Below, piece after piece: positions 1-9,979 of a stretch of 24,098 nt of DNA; the first letter of the stretch is position 1, and each line of letters opens with the position of its first letter. The notes beneath the pieces are model-generated. The model was not told the DNA's origin and did no database searches. It saw only the letters and a list, made by a program, of their open reading frames with translations. Both the position numbers and the translations under genes were made by a program. The DNA is from Neelides folsomi (lineage: Eukaryota; Arthropoda; Collembola; Neelipleona; Neelidae): positions 1 through 24,098 of the forward strand of contig JAQGBZ010000636.1 in the NCBI GenBank assembly GCA_034687125.1. The letters are read 5' to 3'.

Positions 1-1035
1 GAAATATAAGTGAAATGAGAGAGATGTTATTGAAGAGAAAATGTTACAGCAAAGGTGGTGTAAATAAAAAGTACCGAGCCTGTATATAATAAAATATTTT
101 TCGTTTCTTATTTTAAATTATGAGCATCAAACGCGGTTTTACATTTGGGAAGCTCAAACATACATAATACATAGAAGTAATAATCTATAGTTTTTCATGA
201 CCGCAAACATTGATCAAACAAATATCGTCGAACAAACGGCTGAGATTCGGAGTCTCTGCAAAACCATGCTAGAACCATGGGGCACCATGTTTCCCTATTC
301 TTACATTTTAGGCTAATTAGGTTAGATTAGGTTAGAATTCCTATTCAAATGCAAGTTGGAACCATAGAAAAACTATGGTTTTGCAGAAATTCCGAATGTT
401 AGCCGAACCAACATATATAGGGTCCAGTCATACAAATGCGAAAACAACCTTGGCTTTGACATAAATTATATATCTAAGTGTAGGTTAGGTATACGTTCTA
501 ATGCTTAGGGGCGTATTCAATATTTGATTACTATTTTTGTGTCTATACGGGTATACACAGTTTCACATTATACATACATATATCATATAATGATTTGTTG
601 AGTGCAATTTCAAGCATCAATTACTTCAACCTTCACTTTTTGTAGGCACATTGTATAATTTAAACCATAATCAAAGACACACTATTGAGATTTACCATTC
701 AGCCAACAGGAAACATTATTACAGTACATTGCATACATATAGATGCAAATATATATTTAATATATACCTAAATTACCACGTATATTACCTTTGAAATAAT
801 CTTTTCACGTTGTTAGTTCATTATTAGCATCCAATTGAAACGTGAAAGATAGTGAAGTTAAAACATTAACAAGATTTAATTACCTATATAACTTAGCATG
901 TAAATCATTTTATGCAAATGCAATTACTTATATTTAAAAATATTACTAGTTTAAATAAACAACAAAATATTCATTTAATTATATTAAATATAAAAGTTTT
1001 AATAATTAATTATTAGTGTTATTTTAAAAGTGGCA
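1..1035. other. 5' flank of P450 A; no convincing gene
   Basis: This is an AT-rich spacer. A short frame is open from the window edge (about base 3) to a TAA at 87-89, and an AATAAA overlaps that stop at 88-93. It could be the 3' end of an upstream gene, but about 28 codons with no recognisable motif are too few to call. A foldback element lies at 237-405. An AACCTTCACT motif at 628-637 lies 408 bp upstream of the P450 A start and recurs at similar distances before P450s B and C. I see no clear TATA box at a fixed distance from the A start. Confidence 0.5.
237..405. repeat. Foldback / MITE-like inverted-repeat element
   Basis: Two 44-bp arms, at 237-280 and 362-405, are inverted copies of each other. 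By my count 33 of 44 positions match, including a run of 13 around CTGCAAAACCAT. The roughly 80-bp centre contains degenerate TTAGG-like units (around 309-335). No obvious target-site duplication is visible at the ends, and there is no coding capacity. The element could be a decayed non-autonomous DNA transposon (MITE or foldback) or a structured spacer. The inverted repeat is seen directly; the mobile origin is inferred. Confidence 0.55.
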
Positions 1036-2988
1036 ATGGAGTGGTATTGGTATATTTTATTATTTTTTACTTCTCTTTATTTCCTTTGGAGTTACATTGA
1101 TGGGAATAAAGATTATTGGTCCAAACGTGGAATCAATTTCTGTAATTACAACATGATCTACACAATCTTCTTTGGACATATTCTCAATGCCCAAAAGGAA
1201 ATTTATAAAGCGGCGAAAAAAGATGGATTTGGGGGATATTTTGAATTCCGCCGCCCAATTCTTGGCTTAGGCGATTTTGACTTGATAAAAAATGTTCTTA
1301 TTAAAGATTTTGATCATTTTGTGAATCGAAGAGCAATTGTGGTTGGAGCGTCAAACAATGATTGTATGTCAAAAATGTTGTTAACTCAAGAAGGACAATT
1401 TTGGAAAAATCTCCGTGCCACGCTGTCACCAATTTTCGCAACTGGAAAAATTCGAAGATTATTTGATACGTTTGATTCGTGTGGAGATGAATTTGTGGAA
1501 CAAATTAAAAAGAAGGGAAATTGTGAAATTGATACAGAAGACATGCTTGGAAAATATACAATGTCTGTGATTGCTAAAACTGTCTTTGGAGTTGATTCGC
1601 GTGCATATGAAGATTTTGGACCTGGAAAGGAAAATGAATTTTTAAAAAATTCTACAATTTTCAATGATTTGACCCCAATGGCGATTATAAAATTCTTAGT
1701 TTTGGGATTATTTCCTAAATTTGGAGAATATTTCGGATTGACAATTTTTGATCATTCTATTGGTGTTTTCTTTTCTCAAATTATTAAAAGATCAATGAAG
1801 GAAAGAGAAGAAAATTCTGAATTGAAAAACAGCGACTTTTTGGATTTGATGTTAGAAACGCGGAGCGGGAAATTGAAAGAAGAAATTGAGGATTTGTCAA
1901 GATTTGAAAAAGAAGCTCAATTGCAATTGGGAAGCAAAAGTAAAATTGCATTGAGTGACGAAGTCATAACTGGAAATTGTATTCTTTTCCTAACTGCTGG
2001 ATTCGACACGACAAAACAAGCTTTGGTTTGGGCAACTTTTCAATTAGCTTTAAACCAAGAAATTCAACAAAAATTGTATGAGGAATTGAAAAATGAAAAA
2101 GAATCTAATCAAGGATTAAGCTATGAAGGAATTAATAATTTAGAATATCTCAACATGTTCATAAGCGGTAATAATTTGTTTTAGATTTATGGTTAAAAAT
2201 TAAATCACTAGATAAATCACTATTTAATTATCTTACAATTTGTTATACATTTTGTGTAGGGTGCTTCAATAGTAGTTTTGTTTCAAATAGACAATCATAT
2301 AAAAATGAAGCAACTTTTGACGCACTCTGTTTTATAGGATATGTATATGTACGTAAATATTTTACATTAAATAACTATTTATTTTAAAATTTCTTTATAG
2401 AGGTTTTAAGAAAATATCCACCTGCTCCAATGCTTGAACGAAAATGCGAAAACGATTATGAAATTGAAGGGAAAAATGGGATTAAATTCACAATTCCTAA
2501 AGGAATGCTCGTTGGAATATCAACCTATGGGATTCATCACGATGATGAAATTTATCCCGAACCAGAGAAATTTGACCCAGAAAGATTTACTTCTGAAGCA
2601 AAGAACGCAAGGAATAATTATTCTTATTTGCCATTTGGACATGGACCTAGAAATTGCATTGGTAAAATTATACTAATAAAAATTATATTTAACGATTATC
2701 TGTAAATAAATAGCTAATAACAATAATAATTTTAATTTACTAAATAACTTTAATACTTTAAAACATTCAATAGAAATTAATTTCACTATCATTGCATTTT
2801 AAGTTTAATATTTTTTAATTTATCAAGGTATGAGATTCGCTTTGACAGAAATTAAAGTTGCTTTGGCCCATCTTGTCCTTAATTTCCAAGTAACTCCGAC
2901 TGAGAAAACGGATTTAAATCCGAAGATCAAAAACAATGCAACAATGAAACCAGTTGGAAAAATTTGGCTAAAGTTCGATCCACGTTAA
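1036..2988 (+). CDS. Cytochrome P450 A, CYP3-clan (CYP6-like)
   Basis: A microsomal heme monooxygenase of 517 aa; the substrate is not predictable. Exons are 1036-2167, 2401-2661 and 2828-2988, with GT-AG introns and matching phases. The start ATG at 1036 is preferred because P450s B and C begin with the same MEWYWY. Residues 1-20 form the N-terminal membrane anchor. The C-helix WKNLR starts at W123. The I-helix oxygen-binding motif AGFDTT is near residue 320. The ExxR motif is EVLR (E378-R381), followed by FDPERF. The heme loop is FGHGPRNCIG with Cys463 as the iron ligand. CYP3-clan style is shown by the 'VLIKDFDHF' and 'LSPIFATGKIRRLF' blocks. It is first in a tandem array with B and C and is closest to B, with patchwork near-identity. 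The stop TAA (2986-2988) overlaps an AATAAA; another AATAAA is at 3043. Nothing indicates a pseudogene. Confidence 0.95.
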
Positions 2989-3707
2989 TAAAGTGAAAGT
3001 GTTACTAATACTATATTTTTAGCAACATATTATTATAAATTAAATAAATAGAAATCACATACTTAATTTACTTAATGTATAAGAAATATTATATAATTAA
3101 TAGTGTATTTGCTTAATTTAAATCCAATTTATGAAAAAAGAATTTTTTTATCGTTTATTATTTATGCAGTTCGAAAGCGTTTTTTTTTTCAATAATCTCA
3201 CATTATTATTAGAAATGATTCTACGAGTTAATTTTGTATTTTAAAGAATTTTCATCTTTCATCTAACTAAAATTATTGGCAAATGTAAATATTTGAATGA
3301 ATACAACCTTCACTTTATCCATATTCCCATATAACAGGCCAGTATACATATTGAGCATTCACAATCTCTTATATGTAGGAAACATTGTTTATAAACCATG
3401 AAATAAATTGGATATATTTGTCATATTCAACCTTGGATATTATGCAAACACCATGTGAAGAATTAAGCGCCATGAGATAGACAACCCAAATAAGTATAGC
3501 TAACCTAAACTTCAATAGCTATCATAAAGAGTTTTCCTTTTAAACTTTGTTTAATGCACTCGAGTCTTTTTAAAGTGTCATTTTAACCAACCAGCTCAAT
3601 GAATTATTGAGGGAATTTACATTTATTTACAATACATAGTTCGAATTATTATATATGGAAAATCCAATTAAGCATGCGAATTAAAAGTTAATTTGAAATT
3701 TTGAAAC
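2989..3707. other. Spacer between P450 A and P450 B, holding the B promoter region
   Basis: This AT-rich spacer contains no gene. Poly(A) signals for A lie at 2987-2992 and 3043-3048. The stretch 3300-3575 matches the sequence upstream of P450 C (about 5757-6000) in several ordered blocks and is listed separately. I see no strong TATA box near the B start. Confidence 0.6.
3300..3575 (+). promoter_or_regulatory. Conserved upstream module of P450 B (shared with C)
   Basis: The ordered blocks are AACCTTCACT (3305-3314), CCATATTCC (about 3319), TTCAACCTTGG (3426-3436), GTGAAGAATTA (from 3455) and a TTTGTTTAATGCACTC-like block (from about 3546). The same order and spacing occur upstream of P450 C. 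Only the first block is recognisable upstream of A. The module could be shared regulatory sequence or simply duplicated flank that has not yet decayed. Confidence 0.5.
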
Positions 3708-5454
3708 ATGGAGTGGTATTGGTATATTTTATTGTTTTTTACTTCTCTTTATTTCCTTTGGAGTTACATTGATGGGAATAAAGATTATTGGTCCAAACGT
3801 GGAATCAATTTCTGTAATTACAACATGATCCATATGATCTTCTTTGACCATTTTATAAACGCCCAGAAGAATATTTACGAAACGGCAAAAAACGACGGAT
3901 TTGGGGGATATTTTGAATTCCGCCGCCCAATCGTCGCCTTAGCAGATATTGATTTAATTAAAAATGTTCTCATTAAAGATTTTGACCATTTTGCGAACCG
4001 AAGAGTTATTGTCCTTGGAGCTTCTAATAATGATTGTATGTCAAAAATGTTGTTAACTCAAGAAGGACAATTTTGGAAAAATCTCCGTTCAACATTGTCG
4101 CCAATTTTCACTACTGGAAAAATTCGAAGACTTTTCAATACTTTTGATTCATGCGGGGATGAATTTGTAGAACAAATTAAAAAGAAGGGAAATTGTGAAA
4201 TTGATACAGAAGACATGCTTGGAAAATATACAATGTCTGTGATTGCTAAAACTGTCTTTGGAGTTGATTCGCGTGCATATGAAGATTTTGGTTCAGGAAA
4301 GGAAAATGAATTTTTAAAACAAGCACAAATTTTCAATGATATGACCCCAATGGTGATTTTAAAATTCTTACTTTTGGGATTATTTCCTAAATTGGGAGAA
4401 TATTTTGGTTTGACTATTTTTGACAAATCGGTTGGCATTTTTTTTTCACAAATTATTAAAAGAGCAATGAAGGAAAGAGAAGAAAATCCTGAATTGAAAA
4501 ATAATGACTTTTTGGATTTAATGTTGGGAACTCAGAGCGGAAAACTGAAGGAAGAAATCGAGGATTTGTCAACATTTGAAAAGGAAGCTCAATTTGGAAA
4601 CAAAAGTAAAATTACATTGAGTGACGAAGTCATAACTGGAAATTGTATTCTTTTTCTCGCTGCTGGATTTGACACAACTAAACAAGCTCTGCTCTGGTCA
4701 GCTTATCAATTAGCATTTAACCAAGAAATTCAACAAAAATTGTATGAGGAATTGAAAAATGAAAAGAATTCGAAAGGAGAATTAAGTTATGAAGGACTTA
4801 ATAATTTGGAATATCTCAATATGTTCATAAGCGGTAATATCAGTATTTCATTTTATAATTAATATTACGTTATTCATGATATTAGAAAAGTGTAGGTATA
4901 CAATTATTTTAATTTTGAATTGTAAACATTTTAGAGGTTTTAAGAAAATATCCACCTACTCCAATGGTTGATCGTAGATGTGAAAAAGATTACAAAATTG
5001 AAGGTAAAAATGGGAAAAAATTCACAATCCCAAAAGGAATGCTTGTTGGAATTTTTACTTATTCAATTCACCACGATGAAGAGATTTATCCCGAACCTGA
5101 GAAATTCGACCCGGAAAGATTTACGTCTGAAGCAAAGAACGCTAGGAATAATTATGCATATTTACCTTTTGGACATGGACCAAGAAATTGCATTGGTAAA
5201 CTTAATATAATAAACTATTTATAATATGCTAATTACAATTGAAAATAAACATAATAATTAATAACATTAAAATATCTTTTTCAATTCATCAAGGTATGAG
5301 ATTCGCTTTGACAGAAATCAAAGTTGCTTTGGCTCATCTTGTCCTTAATTTCCAAGTAACTCCGACTGAGAAAACGGATTTAAATCCGAAGATCAAAAAC
5401 AATGCAACGATGAAACCTGTTGGAAAAATTTGGCTAAAATTCAATCCACGTTAA
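3708..5454 (+). CDS. Cytochrome P450 B, CYP3-clan (CYP6-like)
   Basis: A microsomal monooxygenase of 515 aa and the nearest paralog of A. Exons are 3708-4833, 4935-5195 and 5294-5454, with phases identical to A and exon 2 also 261 bp. The start ATG lies in the context GAAACATGG. It has the N-terminal anchor (MEWYWYILLFF), the WKNLR C-helix, 'LAAGFDTTKQAL' in the I-helix, EVLR with E376, FDPERF, and the heme loop FGHGPRNCIG with Cys461. It is one codon shorter than A in exon 1 in two places, near residues 290-310. Several segments are almost identical to A while neighbouring ones are clearly diverged, which suggests gene conversion. The stop TAA (5452-5454) overlaps AATAAA (5453-5458); a second AATAAA is at 5550-5555. 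Substrate unknown. Confidence 0.95.
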
Positions 5455-6186
5455 TAAAATTTCTATCTTCAACCCTTTATCTTGCCTTACATTGCTATTT
5501 TAAATTATGTAATAAGATGTTTAATCATGGTTAATTAATTAAGTTTATTAATAAAATGCGTTTTATTTTAATAATACCGATTCATTTTGTTGCATAAATA
5601 TAATATTTTACTGTCAAAAATTTCGACAAATTTTTTCAACTTAATCTCACAATATAAATACTTAAAATGACTCAACGAATTTATTTTAAATTTTAATAAT
5701 TGTCATCTCCGTGAAAATGTTTTGTCTAATAAATGAAGAATGAAAGGATATGAATGAAAATAACCTTCACTATTGTCCATATTCCTCTATAATACTTATA
5801 TAATATGTCTAGCATTTACATCTCTCTTCATCTCTCTATAAAAACCACACTATGGATTGTATATTTGTCCAATTCAACCTTGGGTTATCTAAACAAGTGA
5901 AGAATTAGGCGTCATGCGTCAGATACCCAATTTAGTTAACATAAACTCATTAAAACTCATCTCGGCTCAAAGTTTGTTTTATGCACTCAAGTTTTTACTT
6001 TTATTTAAACTTATAATAGTTCTATGAATTGTAAGGGAAAATGAATAGAATTTGAATTATATTCAAAATCCGATAATTTGATAATTATACAATAAAAATA
6101 TTTTTAATTCGGATTTAATAAATTTGAGTCATTAATATTATTTTTTGGTAATTAGATATTATCGAGTGAATTTGAAGTTTTAAACC
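5455..6186. other. Spacer between P450 B and P450 C, holding the C promoter region
   Basis: An AT-rich spacer without a gene. It has an AATAAA at 5550-5555 and the conserved upstream module at about 5757-6000. The 30 bp just before the C start (a GAATTTGAAGTTTTAAACC-type stretch) resemble the corresponding bases before B. Confidence 0.6.
5757..6000 (+). promoter_or_regulatory. Conserved upstream module of P450 C (shared with B)
   Basis: AACCTTCACT is at 5762-5771 (425 bp before the ATG). It is followed by CCATATTCC, TTCAACCTTGG (5873-5883), AGTGAAGAATTA (from 5896) and a TTTGTTTTATGCACTC-like block (from about 5973). The order matches the module before P450 B. Confidence 0.5.
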
Positions 6187-7946
6187 ATGGAGTGGTATTG
6201 GTACGTTTTATTGTTCATCATTTCCATTTACTTCCTTTGGAGTTACATCAACGGGAATAAAGATTATTGGACCAAGCATGGAATCAGCTATTGGAATATT
6301 AATATCATTTACGCCTTCATGACAAAACATTTCCTCGAGATGGAGAAATGCGTTTATGAAGAAACAAAAAAAGACGGATTTGGCGGGTCTTTCGAATTTC
6401 GCCGTCCAGTTCTCAATATATCCGATTTGGATATTTTGCGAAATGTTCTCGTGAAGGATTTCGATCATTTTGTAAACCGGAGACCTTTTTATGGAATGAC
6501 AGGTGATGGAAATTTGTCACAAATGTTGATTTTTCAAGAAGATCAAATATGGAAAAATCTCCGTTCGACACTTTCGCCAATTTTCACTACAGGAAAAATC
6601 CGCCGCATTTTCCAAACTTTCGATTCCTGCGGAGAGGAATTTATACAACAGTTGAAAAAGAAAACTCATAGTGAAATTGACATTGACGACATGTTTGGGA
6701 AATACACAATGGCTGTTATTGCTTCGGCAGTTTTTGGAATTGACGTGAGAGTTTATGATGATTTTGGGCCTGGGAAGGAAAATGAATTTATCAGCGTTTC
6801 GAATAAATTTAATGATTTTGGTCCGCTTAAAATGTTCAGATTCTTATTTTTGGGCCTTTTCCCATCATTAGCAAAAATGAGTGGAGTTACTCTGTTTGAT
6901 CCAAAAATTGGCGAATTCTTTTCAAAAGTTATTCAAAACTCAATAAAAGAACGCGAAAAAAATCCGAATCAGAAAAGGAACGACTTTTTGGATTTGATGT
7001 TGGAAACACGAAGCGGAAAAATGAAAGAAGAAGTCGAGGAATTGTCAACATTTGAAAAAGATGCTGAATTGCAAACTAAAAGTAAAATTACAATGAATGA
7101 CTTGATGATTGAAGGAAATTGCATTTTATTCCTCGTTGGGGGATTTGACACAACGAGGACAACTTTAATTTGGGCAGCTTTCACATTGGCATTTGAGCAA
7201 GAAATCCAAGAGAGATTATTCGAAGAAATAAAAAGCCACAAAGAAAGCCAAAATGGATTCAATTACGAAGGAATCAACAACATGGAATATCTCAACATGT
7301 TTATAAATGATAAATAAAAATTTTTTTTACTAATACCATACATAAATATATTACATTATAATTATTCTCAATAGTTTGAGCTTATTGAAATAATTAATCA
7401 TGATTTCATAATAATGGTTTAATTTTGAATAATTACAGGTCTTAAGAAAATATCCACCAGCCCCCAGGTTAGAGCGAAGATGTGAAAAGGATTATGAAAT
7501 TGAAAGTAAAACCGGAATCAAATTTACAATCCCAAAGGGAATGCTCGTTGGAATTCCAACTTATGCAATTCATCACGACGAGAATGTTTGGCCTGAGCCT
7601 GAGAAATTCGACCCGGAAAGATTTTCCTCAAATAAGAAGAATGAAAGACATCCTTATGCTTACCTTACCTTTGGGCACGGGCCAAGAAATTGCATTGGTA
7701 AAATATTAAATTTTATCAATAAATTGGAAACTCATTTTCAACAAATTCATGTAATGTAGTAAATATTTGAATTTTGAAAAAGGAATGAGATTCGGACTGG
7801 TAGAAGTCAAAGTCGCTTTGGCCCATATGATCCTCAACTTCCAAATAACACCAACGGAGAAAACAGATCCAAATCCAAAAATTAAAAACAATGGAACTTT
7901 GAAACCCGATACAAAGATTTGGCTAAAGTTTTCAGCCCGTAATTGA
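6187..7946 (+). CDS. Cytochrome P450 C, CYP3-clan (CYP6-like), with an AT-AC intron
   Basis: A predicted microsomal monooxygenase of 515 aa. Exons are 6187-7309, 7437-7697 and 7783-7946. The first intron begins AT and ends AC. With that splice the phase-1 junction gives G|AG GTC, restoring EVLRKYPP (E375), and exon 2 is 261 bp as in A, B and D. Without it, exon 1 runs into TAA at 7315-7317, before the ExxR and heme regions, and the protein would be dead. It has the N-terminal anchor MEWYWYVLLF, WKNLR, 'LVGGFDTTRTTL' in the I-helix, FDPERF, and FGHGPRNCIG with Cys460. The second intron is ordinary GT-AG. No premature stop or frameshift is visible in any exon, so purifying selection is plausible and the odd intron is probably spliced. 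It is more diverged from A and B than they are from each other. Confidence 0.92.
7310..7436 (+). other. Non-canonical AT-AC intron of P450 C
   Basis: This 127-bp intron starts ATAAAT after ...AATG and ends TTAC before AGGTC. In the paralogs the same junctions are G|GTAATA (A, B), G|GTATTC (D) and TAG|AGGTT. Only the terminal bases that define the intron class have changed: first base G to A, last base G to C. The donor lacks the U12 ATATCC core, and no clear U12 branch site (TCCTTAAC type) precedes the acceptor, so a U2-type AT-AC intron fits better. No GT-AG alternative close to these sites keeps the frame. Confidence 0.7.
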
Positions 7947-8353
7947 AAATCTTATTTCGTTAAAATGTATTACCCTTGAAATTATGTAACAATAATGTTT
8001 TAACATTTTTTCAATTTGATTATTTTATTAAGTGTAAAAAGTAAAGATATTTGTTAAAATGTTAAGATAAACAGTCAATTGTCAGCTTTAAGCAAATACT
8101 AATATAAACGTTTTTAAATACATAAATATGTTGTATAAATTGAACACTTCGAATCGGAGAAATTTAAAAAAATAGAAACTTATAAAAATGAATAAATTCA
8201 CTTTAAGTATCTTAATTTCATAATGTTGTATAAATGAATTCGGGGGAGTTGAACTTCTTCGCTTGCTTCAAATATCGGATCTAAAATTAAAAAATTAAAA
8301 ATTAATTTTAACTTTTAAACCAATCATTTATTAATAATAATAGTATGAGCAAT
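7947..8353. other. Convergent 3' spacer between P450 C and INTS15
   Basis: An AT-rich spacer with no gene. A minus-strand AATAAA at 8327-8332 lies 22 bp past the INTS15 stop and is its likely poly(A) signal. Short A-rich tracts occur at 8280-8310. Confidence 0.6.
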
Positions 8354-9979
8354 TTAAATCATACGAAGTTCGTGTGGATCAAGACATCTGGCTCCAATGA
8401 GGATTTGAATGAGTTGGAAAAGTCTTTCGGTGTTTTTTTCCAAAGCTGCTTCTCCGTATCCATTCGGAGCGTTTGAAGCATCGTATTCCGCTTTCCTCCG
8501 AATCTCTTGAATGAGTGTCATTAAATGAGGAATGACTTGAAGCGGTTTGTTCATCCCTCCCTTCTCCACCGAATTGAGAATTGCTAGATGAAGGCGAGAC
8601 TGCTCTTCAATTCCGTGCATACACCATCGGAAGAGCTCTAAATCATTTAGGTAAATATAATTAAGTACTTTTCAATCTTAACAATTTTTAAAAGTCAGAG
8701 AATTAGATTTTTACCAAAAATGGCTGAATGAGGAGGCAAAAAGCAAATTGAAGGACAATTTTCAATCCAACCAATGATTTGAGGAACCAGACGCTTAGGA
8801 GGAACTAAAAATTCAATTGTGTTTATTAATGAATAATTGTTTAACTTTCAATTGTTTAAATTAAATATAAAAACTTACTCGATTTGGAAAAGTTTTTTCC
8901 AATTGCAATGAGAAGGACAGCAGTGAAGTTGAAGGCTTCTTGTGGGAGATCTTGATATTTATCAACGAACTCGTCAGTAGACAAATCTTTTGTAATGTCA
9001 TTAGCAATGTAAAGAGTCGCTTGGCTTTCAATTCCCATTTGCTAATTAAATATTCTCAATTATAAATAAGGATTAAATATAAAAATCAAAAATCAATGCT
9101 TCGTATGCGAATTCCTTTAAACTAAGAAAATAATAATAAATAATTATTTGAAAAATAAATAAAATACTGACCATCATCCACAAACCAATACATTCCAAAA
9201 TGTCCCTATGAAGTTCAATTGTGGCCACGGCGAGAGAAGTGACCAAACTTAAAACCAAAAGCTGAGATTCCCCTTCTGATAAAGTATAAATGTTTTTTAA
9301 TTTGGTTTAATGTCATTGAAATTGACATTATGACAATTAAAAGTTAAATAGTAAACATACTGTAATAGCTCCGACTGAAAAGTGTGTTAAAAAGCATTCG
9401 CCGGTCGCGTTCTTCTCCTCTTGCTGACAGATAAGTTAAGATGATCTCAGCCAGATGAAGTTTTTCCATCGATATAAGTCTCTACAAAAATTATTTAAAA
9501 ACGATTTAAGATTTTGATTGAATTCTCTAAAAGTTTATATGAGAATGTATCGCATTCATTTTTTAAATTAAATCTTATCCCTTTGAATATTTTATTATGG
9601 GGATAGTCAATATTTAAGAAATATTCCTTACAGATTTGGTCACTCCCAATTCTTTAGATTCCATCATATTGAATACAAATTGGTCGACGATTGGCACAAC
9701 AGCTTCCGGATTCCATTGAAGATTCGAATGTTTGAAAGAGTAGTAAAGACTATCTATATTAAAAATAAAATATAAAACAATGTTCAGTGTTAGTATAATT
9801 TTTCAAACTTGATTAAAAAAATATATTCGATAAAAATTTTAAATTCCGTAAGTAATTGTCGATTAAATTTTATAAAATATCGAATGTTTACCTATTCGTG
9901 TAATCGCTTCTTTAGCGTTTTCTGGAAATGTCAGCCAACGTAAATGTGCGCCCAATTCATTAAGTACGTGAGGATTCAT
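8354..9979 (-). CDS. INTS15: Integrator complex subunit 15 (C7orf26 homolog)
   Basis: Integrator is the nuclear complex that cleaves snRNA 3' ends and attenuates promoter-proximal RNA polymerase II; INTS15 is a recently assigned helical subunit. I read seven exons: 9892-9979, 9632-9753, 9361-9481, 9172-9275, 8879-9041, 8715-8804 and 8354-8637, all GT-AG with matching phases, giving 323 aa. Blocks that correspond in order to the human protein as I recall it are: a VPIVDQFVFNM stretch, 'RLISMEKLHLAEIILTYL', an SLVTSLAVATIELHRDILEC block, 'PPKRLVPQIIGWIENCPS', LFRWCMHG, SRLHLAILN, 'HLMTLIQEIRRKAEYD', and a closing ERLFQLIQILIGARCLDPHELR block. It ends there, without the Pro/His-rich tail that makes the human protein about 450 aa. 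It sits between P450s C and D on the other strand and is unrelated to them in function. The assignment rests on recalled family features, not a search. Confidence 0.8.

Noticed and set aside
3..89. Open frame from the window edge ending in a stop that overlaps AATAAA
   Set aside because: It could be the tail of an upstream gene, but about 28 codons without a known motif cannot support a gene call.
309..335. Interstitial telomere repeat (TTAGG)n
   Set aside because: The units are few and degenerate. They lie inside a foldback element and are more simply described as part of it.
4058..4438. Minus-strand open frame of 126 codons, similar to one opposite P450 A (1386-1664)
   Set aside because: It lies entirely antisense to a conserved P450 exon. 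The similarity between the two is explained by the similarity of the sense genes.
7310..7436. Reading the P450 C intron as a U12-type (minor spliceosome) AT-AC intron
   Set aside because: The donor ATAAATAA lacks the ATATCCTT-type U12 core and no good TCCTTAAC-like branch site precedes the AC. The sister introns are ordinary U2-type.
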